The notes below the pieces were generated by a model. It saw only the letters and a program-made list of their open reading frames with translations, was not told the DNA's origin and did not search any database. This document shows positions 1-8,585 of a stretch of DNA of 64,000 bases, in pieces (position 1 is the stretch's first letter; the number at the start of each line of letters is the position of its first letter). Source of the DNA: Flavobacteriaceae bacterium (lineage in GTDB: Bacteria > Bacteroidota > Bacteroidia > Flavobacteriales > Flavobacteriaceae). The translations under genes were made by a program, and so were the position numbers. The stretch is from contig JAPOSZ010000014.1 of NCBI GenBank assembly GCA_026709415.1, forward strand, positions 177,508 to 241,507, in the 5' to 3' direction.

Positions 1-2
1 GA

Positions 3-86
3 TTAGATGGTAAAAATTTAGATGCAACGTATCCGTCCCAAACCGAAAATAGAGTCTCATCGATCGATATTAAGTTAAGTGTATAA
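3..86 (+). CDS. C-terminal end of an unidentified protein, cut by the window edge
   Basis: An open frame enters from the left edge and runs 27 codons to a TAA stop at 84-86. It ends in alternating hydrophobic/polar residues (SSIDIKLSV), the kind of tail seen on outer-membrane or surface proteins, but that is too little to name a family. The rest of the stretch up to the insertion sequence at 321 has stops in all frames. I cannot exclude that this is a chance open frame. Confidence 0.25.
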   Translation, partial: LDGKNLDATYPSQTENRVSSIDIKLSV

Positions 87-320
87 GTTCCAAATTTAAG
101 ATGTTTTAATTATCAATCTCCTTCGAACTCAATTTTTGACATTCACTAGCATTTCCAACCTAGAATTTAAATCAATAGTTGTCAATCCAAAATAACTCTG
201 AAGAGTTCCACTTGATGAGTATGAAGATTTGATGACGTTTCGATTGGGATTTAGTAAAATTATAAAAAGGCTACACCAAAGTATTGTGATTCATTTCAAA
301 GGTTCTTCGTTTCACTATAT
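87..320. other. AT-rich intergenic stretch left of the IS element
   Basis: No convincing gene, RNA or hairpin is visible. Its last bases (about 296-320) are the original continuation of the DUF4268 gene on the minus strand. If the 5-bp copy TATAT flanking the IS is the target duplication, removing the IS gives a tail of seven codons (S-E-T-K-N-L, after Y) before a TGA at about 296-298. Confidence 0.4.
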
Positions 321-330
321 GAGACCTTTG
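321..330 (+). repeat. Left terminal inverted repeat of the IS
   Basis: GAGACCTTTG, identical to the reverse complement of 1712-1721. This is the outermost part of the transposase binding end. Confidence 0.85.
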
Positions 331-425
331 CACTAAAATTTTGGCTTTCCGCCAAAATAGAGGATTTGGTCGAAAATTCCCTTCTTTTTATTTGACAATT
401 TGTTTTTATCATTTTGTTTTTGTCT

Positions 426-1517
426 ATGGTACGCGTGATGAATCACTTCAAATCTTATCAATCCAAACCAATGAGCTTTTTTAATCCCCATCAAGGGCGG
501 AGCCGCACAACGACCCAAAAATTCTTCAATCAAGTCAATGATATTATCGATTGGGAGCCGATCGAGGCTTTATTGATCGACAACGATCAATCCGGCAAAA
601 AACAACGAGGCCAAAAGGCTTCTCATCCCATGATCCTATTGAAAATGCAACTCATCTCCGTCTGGTTCCACCTCTCGGATGTTCGAACCGAAGAGTTCAT
701 CAAAGACAGCATCCGTTTCACGGCTTTTTGCGGTTTGGACATGGAAGATGCGGTTCCTGATCACAGCACGCTGTCTCGCTTCCGTTCGGAGTTGACGGCC
801 AAAAAGATCGATCAAAAGATCATGGACGAAGTCCATCGACAACTCACCGAAAAGGCCGTGATCATTCAAGACACGGCCGTGGTGGATGCCAGCATCACCA
901 CCAGTCCCTTCACCCCCAAAAGCCAACCCAAGAAAATGGCTCCAAACCGAAAAGAAGACGAGCGTGAAGAGCCCGAGCTTCAAGCTGAAGACAGCGATCA
1001 TGAGGAACAAGAAGAAGAGAGTCCCAATGCCGACCATGAAGCCCGTTGGTTCAAAAAAAGGAAAAAGACGTATTATGGATACAAACGGCACATCGCCACC
1101 ACCGAAAAAGGCCTGATTCTGGGGGTCCATACGGTGGCGGCCAATGAGCATGATCGCCAAGGTCTCCAACCTTTGATGGATGGCCTTTCGGTGGCAGAAC
1201 GACAACGAGTCTTGGCCGATAAAGGATACAAATCAAAAGAGAATGATCAACTTTTAGAGGCCATGGGTAGTGAATCCTTGGTGATGGAAAAGGGCGATCG
1301 CAACAAGCCTTTGACCAAGCCACAGAAAGAGCGAAACAAAGCCATCAGCAAAGAACGCTGGGTGGTCGAACAGACCTTCGGCGGTTTGGCTCGCTGGTTC
1401 CACGGTCAGGTGACCCGACTCAAGGGATTGGAGAAAGTCCACAACCAACATGTTTTGGAGTCCATCGCTTATCATTTGAAGAGATCACCAAGGATGATGG
1501 CTCTCATGCAAGCATAG
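426..1517 (+). CDS. IS5-family DDE transposase
   Basis: This transposase catalyses cut-and-paste movement of the surrounding IS. An N-terminal DUF772/InsH-type domain (HPMILLKMQLISVWFHLSD, with DHSTLSRFR following) precedes an RNase H-like DDE core. The acidic residues are D of VVDAS (about 154), D of LADKGYKS (about 265) and E of RWVVEQTFGG (about 315). The region between the first D and the YGYKRHIA strand carries a long acidic, low-complexity insertion (about residues 165-205), longer than in classical IS5 InsH. The start is uncertain: ATG at 426 and 438 and an upstream TTG at 414 are all in frame with no clear Shine-Dalgarno; 426 is chosen. Base composition is visibly richer in GC than the neighbours, consistent with an acquired element. 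The frame is intact. Confidence 0.9.
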   Translation: MVRVMNHFKSYQSKPMSFFNPHQGRSRTTTQKFFNQVNDIIDWEPIEALLIDNDQSGKKQRGQKASHPMILLKMQLISVWFHLSDVRTEEFIKDSIRFTAFCGLDMEDAVPDHSTLSRFRSELTAKKIDQKIMDEVHRQLTEKAVIIQDTAVVDASITTSPFTPKSQPKKMAPNRKEDEREEPELQAEDSDHEEQEEESPNADHEARWFKKRKKTYYGYKRHIATTEKGLILGVHTVAANEHDRQGLQPLMDGLSVAERQRVLADKGYKSKENDQLLEAMGSESLVMEKGDRNKPLTKPQKERNKAISKERWVVEQTFGGLARWFHGQVTRLKGLEKVHNQHVLESIAYHLKRSPRMMALMQA

Positions 1518-1710
1518 AAAGATAGATGATGGAAAAAAGCTCTCAAAGCCTTATTCGGCTCAAAAATGAGGAGAAAAAGGAGCCAAAGAGGCCAAAATCC
1601 GAGAGATATCCTGATTTTTTGGAGGTAAGCCACATCGAACGAGTGGCCCATTGACTGAAAAAGAAAAAATAATTTCCTCATCATACCCCATTTTTTTGAT
1701 TTTGCATTAT

Positions 1711-2646
1711 TCAAAGGTCTCTATATACATCAACTAGTTGTTCCCCAACTTTAAGTAGCCAATCGAAGTGTTCTCTTTGTTTTGATATGTTATCAACATC
1801 GACGATTTTCTTACATTCAATTTTAGATGCTATTCTGTTTTCTAGTGGAAGCCAATCAACCTCACTTTCCACTTTTTCTCTGAATTGATTTTTGTTTTTC
1901 TCTAAATGCCGATATAACTCTTGATCGTTTTTGATATAAATGTGAACTCGAATTTCGTTTTTTTGAGAATCCCTAATGAAAGCTAGATGAGATTTTTTAT
2001 CTCTTGGAATGGTTATATCAAACCAATGTTGTGCTCTAGGTCTTCTATTAATGTTAAGTGTTGTATTAGTTTGAGGTGCGTAGTCTTTAAAATTTTGCCA
2101 AAATTTGAGATGTTTCAGATTCACTTTTGACAACTCACTATCTGAAATCGTCATGGTTTTTGACCAATTATTTGGCTCTTCCAATACCGTAAATTCAACT
2201 GCTGGTCTTGAGTTGTCAACTTGACATAGTCCAACTTTTACAAGAAAAAACGAAATGGAGTCTGGCATGTGTTTGTTAAACCAATTGATGGCATTCTGAT
2301 GGCCTTCGGTCGTTTCTTTGACAATCCAAATAATGATACAAGCGTCAAATGCCGAAGCATACGTCAGTAATTTTCCTAGATGATCGTGATCGGTTCTTTT
2401 GAGTTGATTTTCAATGATGATTTTTAAAATCTTTTCTTCAGAGCTAGCTATGTCAGCAACGATGTCAACATAAAATTGACCAGTAGATTTTTCCGTTTGA
2501 ATATTTTGTACGCTTTCGAAATCAAAACCAATTGTTTCCGCTAGAATTTTAAAATGGTTTTCATCAGATAACCATTCTGTAAACTTGGGCTCGGTTTTCC
2601 AAATTTCATTAAGACAAACAGACCGTTTTTCTCCTAATTTCTTCAC
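1711..2646 (-). CDS. DUF4268 / PD-(D/E)XK nuclease-like protein, 3' end replaced by the IS
   Basis: This 311-residue protein fits the DUF4268 family. The central part reads YVDIVADI...KIIIENQLKRTDHDHLGKL (about residues 58-92); the D and the E-x-Q resemble a PD-(D/E)XK nuclease core, and such proteins are often found near defence genes. The function is not established. The start is GTG at 2646. The gene runs straight into the IS: the last codons R-D-L and the TGA stop lie inside the IS right inverted repeat (GAGACCTTTGA read on the minus strand). Only a handful of native residues are lost, so the protein is probably still made. It lies 34 bp downstream of uxaC on the same strand but has no obvious functional link to it. 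Confidence 0.7.
   Translation of the reverse strand: MKKLGEKRSVCLNEIWKTEPKFTEWLSDENHFKILAETIGFDFESVQNIQTEKSTGQFYVDIVADIASSEEKILKIIIENQLKRTDHDHLGKLLTYASAFDACIIIWIVKETTEGHQNAINWFNKHMPDSISFFLVKVGLCQVDNSRPAVEFTVLEEPNNWSKTMTISDSELSKVNLKHLKFWQNFKDYAPQTNTTLNINRRPRAQHWFDITIPRDKKSHLAFIRDSQKNEIRVHIYIKNDQELYRHLEKNKNQFREKVESEVDWLPLENRIASKIECKKIVDVDNISKQREHFDWLLKVGEQLVDVYRDL
1712..1721 (-). repeat. Right terminal inverted repeat of the IS
   Basis: CAAAGGTCTC, the mirror of the left end. It doubles as the last codons of the DUF4268 gene on the minus strand (bases 1711-1713 give the TGA). Confidence 0.85.
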
Positions 2647-2680
2647 TATTCTCTTTTAAGCAAAATTAGAATGTAATGCA

Positions 2681-4081
2681 TTATTGGATATCGAAATAGT
2701 GTTTAGCATTATAATAAGAAATATCAGCCGCTATTTTCCCAATCCATTGATAATCTTTGGGCAATCTCCCTTTGCTGATATCTTCCCCAAAAGCATTACA
2801 GATAATTCTTCTAAAATATTCGTGTCTTGGAAATGATAAAAAACTTCTTGAATCCGTCAACATTCCTATAAATGTGGATATGACACCGATATTTGATAGG
2901 GTATTAAAATGTTGTGTGATGCCGTCGATTTGGTCCAAATACCACCAACTGGCACCCCACTGAACTTTTCCTCTCATCGATGAATGATTGAAATTCCCTA
3001 TAATTGATGCGATCATGGCATTATCTGATGGATTAAGGTTATAGATGATGGTTTTGGTTAATGAATTTTGTTGGTCCAATTGATCCATAAATGACATTAG
3101 CGATCGAATGTTGATAAAACTTCCTATGGAATCCCAACCAGTGTCAGGACCTAACTGTCGAAACATTTTGGTATTAGCATTTCGATAGGCGCCAATATGA
3201 AACTGTTGAATCCAACCCAAACGATGATAATGTTGGGACAAAAACAAAAGTAAATGTGATTGAAACTGCCTGACTTCCAAACGAGTTAGTTGCATTCCTT
3301 TAAGACGTTTTTTAAAAATTTCTTCAACTAATTTTTCTGATACTCTTTCAAAGGGGATGGCTTCCAATCCATGATCGCATAAACGGCATCCATTTTGGTG
3401 GAAATAGTTCATTCGGTCCAAGAGAGAATCCTTGAGATTCTGAAGCGTTTTGATTTCAAACGGACCGATCTCTTCTAATTTTTTAATTGAATCAAGGTAA
3501 TTGGGATGACTAATGAGAAGAAATAAGTCTGGTCGAAATGCTGTATCCATTTGAATGACTTGATTCGAGTTTTTAAGCGTCATGTGATGTTTCAGATCAT
3601 CAAGTGGACTTTCTGTAGTGCATAGATATTCGACTTTCATTTGGCTTAATAGCCCAATGGCAGAGTATTCTGGTTTTCTTAGAAACTCTTGAGTCAAATC
3701 ATAAACTTGGTCAGCATTTTCTTTATTGACTAAATCATTAAACCCGAAATAACGAAGTAATTCTAAATGAGACCAATGATATAGTGGATTACGAATCAGA
3801 TAGGGTAGACAAGCAGCATATTCTTTGAATTTATGGTTATCCGAAGCATTCCCAGTGATGTATTTTTCATCCACTCCCAACGTCCGCATGGCTCTCCATT
3901 TGTAATGATCATCAGCCAACCATAATTGTGAAATATTTTCAAACTGTTTGTTTTGAGCCATTTGATCAGGAGGCAAATGATTATGGTAATCAATGATTGG
4001 TAAATCTTTGACATAATCATGATAGAGCCTTTTGGCATGATTCGATTCAAGTAAAAAATCTTCAGTGATAAAACCACTCAT
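2681..4081 (-). CDS. uxaC: Glucuronate isomerase (uronate isomerase)
   Basis: UxaC converts D-glucuronate to D-fructuronate (and galacturonate to tagaturonate) in the cytoplasm, the first step of hexuronate catabolism. The 466-residue length is normal for the family. The amidohydrolase-fold metal motif is seen near the N-terminus as IIDYHNHLPP (H33, H35), followed by the typical DDHYKWRAMR segment (about residues 57-66) and, near the C-terminus, MLTDSRSFLSFPRHEYFRR. It starts at ATG 4081. It is 130 bp downstream of a sulfatase gene of the same orientation. A mannonate-oxidoreductase-type SDR at 21.0-21.8 kb supplies the expected next step, so a uronate-containing glycan is the likely source of substrate. 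The uxuA mannonate dehydratase that would follow is not in the window. Confidence 0.93.
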   Translation of the reverse strand: MSGFITEDFLLESNHAKRLYHDYVKDLPIIDYHNHLPPDQMAQNKQFENISQLWLADDHYKWRAMRTLGVDEKYITGNASDNHKFKEYAACLPYLIRNPLYHWSHLELLRYFGFNDLVNKENADQVYDLTQEFLRKPEYSAIGLLSQMKVEYLCTTESPLDDLKHHMTLKNSNQVIQMDTAFRPDLFLLISHPNYLDSIKKLEEIGPFEIKTLQNLKDSLLDRMNYFHQNGCRLCDHGLEAIPFERVSEKLVEEIFKKRLKGMQLTRLEVRQFQSHLLLFLSQHYHRLGWIQQFHIGAYRNANTKMFRQLGPDTGWDSIGSFINIRSLMSFMDQLDQQNSLTKTIIYNLNPSDNAMIASIIGNFNHSSMRGKVQWGASWWYLDQIDGITQHFNTLSNIGVISTFIGMLTDSRSFLSFPRHEYFRRIICNAFGEDISKGRLPKDYQWIGKIAADISYYNAKHYFDIQ

Positions 4082-4211
4082 CCATCAAAATTTAAGTGAA
4101 TCGATAGTTTCAATGTCTTGCTAATTTAGAGTTTATATGTTGTTGGTACGTTCTATATTCGAATGATTGAGATGAAATCACCATATGGTCAAAACCTGGA
4201 AGGTGTTTACG

Positions 4212-5708
4212 TTACTTCGGTATGGAATGGATTGGTGGTGGTTTTCTCATGGCTTGGACACCTTCTATTTGCATGCCTAAATTTTTAGGGACCATATTGG
4301 CCAATGCAATACGATGGTCCATCACCAGTTTTAATGAATCTAACACCCATAGATACTCTTGGTTATCAACCAAATTGAACATTTCTTTTTTATCGTTGTA
4401 GTGATCATATAGCTCATACCCATTTTGTCCATTAGGTCCCCAACGAGTGAGTCGATACCGATCTGTTTTAATGGTATATCCATTTTTCATTTGGCTCAAC
4501 GCCGACTTTCGAACAGATGTTGACGTCCCATTCAATACAGGCAATAAACTGATTCCAGATACAAATTCTGGAGTTTCAAAACTCATTAAGTCCATAATGG
4601 TGGGGTATAAATCAACTAATTCAATAGGAGATGATTCAATATCAAGACCTTTTTCAATCGTTGGTCCCGCAATAATTAAGGGCACCCTCGTTGCATTATC
4701 GAATAAAGTTGCTTTTTTCCAATGACCATGTTCTCTTAAATGATAACCGTGATCGGAGGTGAAAATGACAATGGTGTTTTTATCCAACCCTGTTTCTCTC
4801 AAAGATTTCAATATTCTATTTAATTGCGCATCAACAAAACTCGTTGTAGCATAATAGGCTTGAATGATTTCTCTTGAGAGGGAATCTTTCATATTGACCT
4901 GTTCGGGTTTGGCTCTGATGGTATGACGAGCTGGAATCGGTAGAGATTCGATATACTCTTGTCCAGGATTGGTTGGTAGTTCCACATCATCTAAATCGTA
5001 TAACTCAAAATACTTTTTGGGAGCCACAAATGGGGTGTGGGGACGAAATAAACCCACAGCAAGAAAAAATTGTTGCTTATTTGCTGCAAACTCCTCTAAT
5101 AAATCGGAGGCTATGGTTGCAGAGATTCCATCCGTCTGTTCTTCATCGGTCCCCTCCGCAGCAAGCCATGAAAGTGTAGCCCCATATTGATTTGGAACAA
5201 GGGTATTGATTTTGTATTCCTCTTTTTTATCTCGACCATAGGGATTGAACGTATAATCCCAAGTGTACACATCATCAAAACTCGAAGTCCCTATGGCACC
5301 TGGATTATCATAATGATAAATTTTTCCAATGCGTACAGAGTTATATCCTTCTTGCTTGAATCTTTCTCCAATGGTGGTGACGTAAGGAATGGTTTGACGC
5401 AAATAAATTCGGTTTTCATACAATTTAGTTTGGTCAGGATATAATCCTGTCATCAGGGAAGCTCTGGATGGCCCACAAATAGGAAATTGAGTATGCGCGT
5501 TTCCAAATTGAACGCCTTGACTCGCTAAGGAATCTATGGTTGGTGATTGAACTAATTTGTGTCCGTAAGTCCCTAAATCACAGTTCAAATCATCAGCTAT
5601 AACCAATAGTACATTTAACGAATTAGGATTTTTTGTATTCTCTTGGATTTGTTTTTCAAGATTACAATTCAATACAAACAATAGAATGATTAAAGGGTAA
5701 GATTTCAT
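4212..5708 (-). CDS. Iduronate-2-sulfatase-type sulfatase, lipoprotein
   Basis: This type I formylglycine sulfatase removes sulfate esters from a glycan or uronic acid. Its signal peptide ends in a lipoprotein-like Cys (LFVLNC, Cys15), so it is probably anchored in the envelope. The metal-binding start LLVIADDLNCDLGTYG (D39, D40) and the maturation motif C78-G-P-S-R are intact. Further motifs VRIGKIYH, FRPHTPF and FTSDHGYHLREHGHWKK are characteristic of the iduronate-2-sulfatase group (S1_7-like). Length 498 residues is complete. It is transcribed toward uxaC and divergent from the GHL6 glycosidase. The preference for iduronate or glucuronate sulfate is inferred from similarity and context. 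Confidence 0.88.
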   Translation of the reverse strand: MKSYPLIILLFVLNCNLEKQIQENTKNPNSLNVLLVIADDLNCDLGTYGHKLVQSPTIDSLASQGVQFGNAHTQFPICGPSRASLMTGLYPDQTKLYENRIYLRQTIPYVTTIGERFKQEGYNSVRIGKIYHYDNPGAIGTSSFDDVYTWDYTFNPYGRDKKEEYKINTLVPNQYGATLSWLAAEGTDEEQTDGISATIASDLLEEFAANKQQFFLAVGLFRPHTPFVAPKKYFELYDLDDVELPTNPGQEYIESLPIPARHTIRAKPEQVNMKDSLSREIIQAYYATTSFVDAQLNRILKSLRETGLDKNTIVIFTSDHGYHLREHGHWKKATLFDNATRVPLIIAGPTIEKGLDIESSPIELVDLYPTIMDLMSFETPEFVSGISLLPVLNGTSTSVRKSALSQMKNGYTIKTDRYRLTRWGPNGQNGYELYDHYNDKKEMFNLVDNQEYLWVLDSLKLVMDHRIALANMVPKNLGMQIEGVQAMRKPPPIHSIPK

Positions 5709-5803
5709 GCTTTAGAATTTACAAAAAGTCAAAATAGGAATCAATAATCGAAATGATGTTTTCAGCCGAAAGTTGTGTACGCCCCAAGGGAAATTACAAT
5801 CTC

Positions 5804-5811
5804 CAAATTTA
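5804..5811 (-). promoter_or_regulatory. Candidate -7 element for the sulfatase gene
   Basis: Read on the minus strand, TAAATTTG matches the Bacteroidota -7 consensus TAnnTTTG exactly, about 95 bases upstream of the sulfatase ATG. No clear TTTG is seen 19-21 bases farther upstream, so this is tentative. Confidence 0.35.
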
Positions 5812-5895
5812 GTTTTTTCAAGTTTTAAAAATTAAAATTCTCATAATGACTTAATAAACTTTGAATTAACTTGCCCTTTCTAATTTCAAAAATTG

Positions 5896-8328
5896 ATGAT
5901 CCATAAAAATTTTCAAATGACTCAATACATTAAGGCAACTCTTTTTTTCTTATTCTCATTAGGAATAGGAACACAGGTTTATTCTTTGGATCCCAACCAA
6001 AAACACATTCCCCAAATCTTAGGAAGAACTCAAATTGTAGATATAGCCAATTCTGGAAGTTCTAATCAAATTGAACTACAGAATTATTGGAGAAGCAATA
6101 TAATCGTTTCAAAAGAAGCTATTGAATCACAAAAAAAACCCAAAGCGTCACATGTTCCTGGATTGATTGAATACCGCATCTATGTTACGCAATCGGGTAC
6201 CTACAAGATTTCATTCCAATCCGATGAAGAATCTTTTGGTTTGATGCATTTGACGATCAATGGTGTTAATCATGGAAAACTTTTTGAAAACAGTCAATCG
6301 GCTTCGCCAAAGATTGAAAATCTTGATTTACATCAAGGATACCACTTAATTCGTTTGACGTCGGCGAAAGTCAATACGCCAATACCCCAAATCAATGAAA
6401 TTTCCATAACATTTGAAACTCCCAAAGAAATTCCAGCCCCAATACAAACAAAACTAACTTCCAAAGAAAGTGTAAAGCCTGATTTGGAGCCAGGCTGGGA
6501 GCAAAAAATTAGTCGAAAAATTCATTTGGACTTTCATACGGCTGCTTATGTTGATGAGGTTGGAAATAAATGGAATCCAGATGAATTTGCTTCTACATTG
6601 GCCGAAAATCACGTCAATGCCATCACTGTTTTTGCAAAAGGCCATCATGGATTTGCTTATTATGATACCAAAATTGGAACACGGCATCCCGGTTTAGATT
6701 TTGATTTATTAAAAGAACAAATTGAAGCTTGTCACAAAAAGGGCATCATGGTTTTGGCTTATTTCTCCATTAATTTGGATGAATTATGGGCTACTACCGA
6801 AGAGAGTGATAATGAAAATAGAGGAAGTTTTCAAGGCGTGGATGCCAACCCTGAAAATATTTATATAAGTGAATATACTTGGCCAATGATTCAAGAACTA
6901 GTAGAAAATTACGACATCGATGGTTTTTGGTTTGACTTTCCTGGATACGATTCTTTTGTTACAGAAACCATCAATTTGATTCGATCATTAAAACCTGATT
7001 TAATATCAGCATACAATCATCAATTCGATAAGCCAAGAGAAGAATTGGCAAAAATGGATGTCATGGAAATAGAAGCTTGGATGCATTCACAATCGCTTTA
7101 TAGATTACCTTACATTGCTCGATATGCTCATGGGTCAACGCCCATTACTGCCATGTCCACTCGCTTTTGGCACATGTGGGGCGATTTTGGTCGGGTGAAT
7201 GATGAGGCGCTTTTAACCTACGAAACAGCGGTGAGTTATGCCAATGGAATAGGATTGACTATTGGCGATCAGTTGCATCCCAATGGACGGCTAGAGCCAG
7301 CCGTGTACAAAGTCATCGGCCAAGCATATCAATTGGGGAAATTACTCGATCCTTATGTTCACCAAGCTTCTTTTGTTCCTTACGTTGCTTATTTACGACA
7401 AGATTTAACAGGTTCGGCTGTGGTATTGGATAATGGTATTCATTTTAATGTTGTTGATGAAAACCAATCGTTAGATCAATACAAGGCTCTTATTATTCCC
7501 AAAGTACAAGATGTTTCAGAGCAATATGTTTCTAAATTATCCGAATTTGTCAACAACGGAGGTAAAGTCATTGCTTTCGGTGATCCACCATCTTATATGG
7601 AATCCATTTTAGGAGTCAAGAAATATGAATTAATAGAATCTCCGTTTCATGAATATCGAAATATGATTGGTGGTTTTGTTCGAAATCGAGACAGGGTTTT
7701 AAAGTCAGCAGCTGCGATGGATATACTAATCAAACAAAAACCTATTGGTGTCAAACCAACTGGCTCAACCAAAACAATTGCTCCATTGGTCTTTCAAATG
7801 AATTATGGAACAGACCATCGTCTATCACATCAACAGAGTCCTCCAAAAGACGAAGCATCCGAATATGCGGCTATAACTCATAGAAAGTTAGGAAAAGGAG
7901 AAATCATCTTTTCTCCTTTGGCCATTCCCCAAGATTATGCCACCGATGGGTTTACTCAAAACAGATACATTGTAAAGGATATGTTTGACATGGTTGTTCC
8001 GTCGAGTGAACGATACGTAGAGGTCGTCGACTCTAAAGTGAATTTGGAAGTTTCAATTTTGGAACAAGAACACAAAAATCGCTTTGTGATTCAACTAGTT
8101 CACGCGCCCCAATCAAGAAGAGCTACTCTTGAACCCATGCCGGTGATCGATGAATTTCCAATGGTTCAAGGAACCGTTTTAAAAATTCATAAACAAATCA
8201 TAGCCAATCGGTCCGTACGTATTGTCACTCAGGAGTTACAAGAGTTAAAACCTATCAAAGTAGATGACTTTCACTTCATTTATGAAATTCCTGATTTTTC
8301 AATCAATACCGTCTTGGTGATTGAATGA
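5896..8328 (+). CDS. Putative secreted glycoside hydrolase (GHL6-like) with N-terminal beta-sandwich
   Basis: A long secreted protein of about 810 residues. A signal peptide (about 1-30) is followed by a small beta-sandwich that resembles a carbohydrate-binding module (about 85-175). A TIM-barrel-like region then starts HLDFHTAAYVDEVG and includes TVFAKGHHGFAYYDT, GIMVLAYFSIN and IDGFWFDFPG, the pattern of the hypothetical glycosyl hydrolase 6 (GHL6) family related to fucosidase-like and beta-galactosidase-like enzymes. The C-terminal half has a GATase-like, trimerisation-type domain (ALIIPKVQDVSEQY, GGKVIAFG). The specificity is unknown. The start is ATG 5896; ATG 5917 (MTQYIK...) is an equally good signal-peptide start and TTG 5893 is less likely. 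It is divergent from the sulfatase, so a shared role in glycan breakdown is likely. Confidence 0.75.
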   Translation: MIHKNFQMTQYIKATLFFLFSLGIGTQVYSLDPNQKHIPQILGRTQIVDIANSGSSNQIELQNYWRSNIIVSKEAIESQKKPKASHVPGLIEYRIYVTQSGTYKISFQSDEESFGLMHLTINGVNHGKLFENSQSASPKIENLDLHQGYHLIRLTSAKVNTPIPQINEISITFETPKEIPAPIQTKLTSKESVKPDLEPGWEQKISRKIHLDFHTAAYVDEVGNKWNPDEFASTLAENHVNAITVFAKGHHGFAYYDTKIGTRHPGLDFDLLKEQIEACHKKGIMVLAYFSINLDELWATTEESDNENRGSFQGVDANPENIYISEYTWPMIQELVENYDIDGFWFDFPGYDSFVTETINLIRSLKPDLISAYNHQFDKPREELAKMDVMEIEAWMHSQSLYRLPYIARYAHGSTPITAMSTRFWHMWGDFGRVNDEALLTYETAVSYANGIGLTIGDQLHPNGRLEPAVYKVIGQAYQLGKLLDPYVHQASFVPYVAYLRQDLTGSAVVLDNGIHFNVVDENQSLDQYKALIIPKVQDVSEQYVSKLSEFVNNGGKVIAFGDPPSYMESILGVKKYELIESPFHEYRNMIGGFVRNRDRVLKSAAAMDILIKQKPIGVKPTGSTKTIAPLVFQMNYGTDHRLSHQQSPPKDEASEYAAITHRKLGKGEIIFSPLAIPQDYATDGFTQNRYIVKDMFDMVVPSSERYVEVVDSKVNLEVSILEQEHKNRFVIQLVHAPQSRRATLEPMPVIDEFPMVQGTVLKIHKQIIANRSVRIVTQELQELKPIKVDDFHFIYEIPDFSINTVLVIE

Positions 8329-8505
8329 CTTGAACTCACACTATTGCGTTTTCCATGCTTTTCAGCGTCAAGGCATTGTCGTGATATGTCCTCCTATCTT
8401 GGTATGCTATCACCAAGTGATGATTGGTCTGCATCGATGGCCTTGATGGCCTCGAAAAAAAAGTTTTCAAAGGAAAGCCTCCATTTTGAAAAAAGTTCAA
8501 AAAAA

Positions 8506-8516
8506 GGGGGGGGGGG
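8506..8516 (+). repeat. Homopolymer tract of 11 G in the promoter region of the DUF285 lipoprotein
   Basis: Eleven consecutive G follow seven A (8499-8505). The tract ends 13 bases before a -7 element (8530-8537), so it covers the place where the -33 element and spacer should be. Slippage here would change promoter spacing. Confidence 0.9.
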
Positions 8517-8529
8517 AATCGATAAATTT

Positions 8530-8537
8530 TATCTTTG
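8530..8537 (+). promoter_or_regulatory. Candidate -7 element of the DUF285 lipoprotein gene
   Basis: TATCTTTG matches TAnnTTTG exactly, 48 bases before the ATG at 8586. The expected -33 position falls in the A7-G11 run, and no TTTG is seen there at the present tract length. Confidence 0.5.
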
Positions 8538-8585
8538 TCCCAACGCTTTGGCATACCATGCCAAAAAAACTAAAATGAACTACTC

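Larger units (their letters stand above)
321..1721 (+). mobile_element. Complete IS5-family insertion sequence, 1401 bp
   Basis: The element is bounded by inverted repeats starting GAGACCTTTG at 321-330 and ending CAAAGGTCTC at 1712-1721 (10 perfect bases, then imperfect pairing over about 15 more). It carries one intact transposase gene. The flanks end ...CTATAT and begin TATATAC..., so the target duplication is either TAT (3 bp) or TATAT (5 bp). Ends and transposase are intact, which suggests a recent and possibly still mobile copy. The assignment to IS5 rests on the DDE transposase type; the subgroup is not settled. Confidence 0.85.

Noticed and set aside
636..1205. 189-codon open frame on the minus strand inside the transposase
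   Set aside because: It lies wholly opposite the intact transposase, has no family features and reflects the GC-rich codon pattern.
8336..8554. 72-codon minus-strand frame running through the G11 tract
   Set aside because: The tract would encode Pro-Pro-Pro; no family or start support, and it overlaps the promoter of the DUF285 gene.
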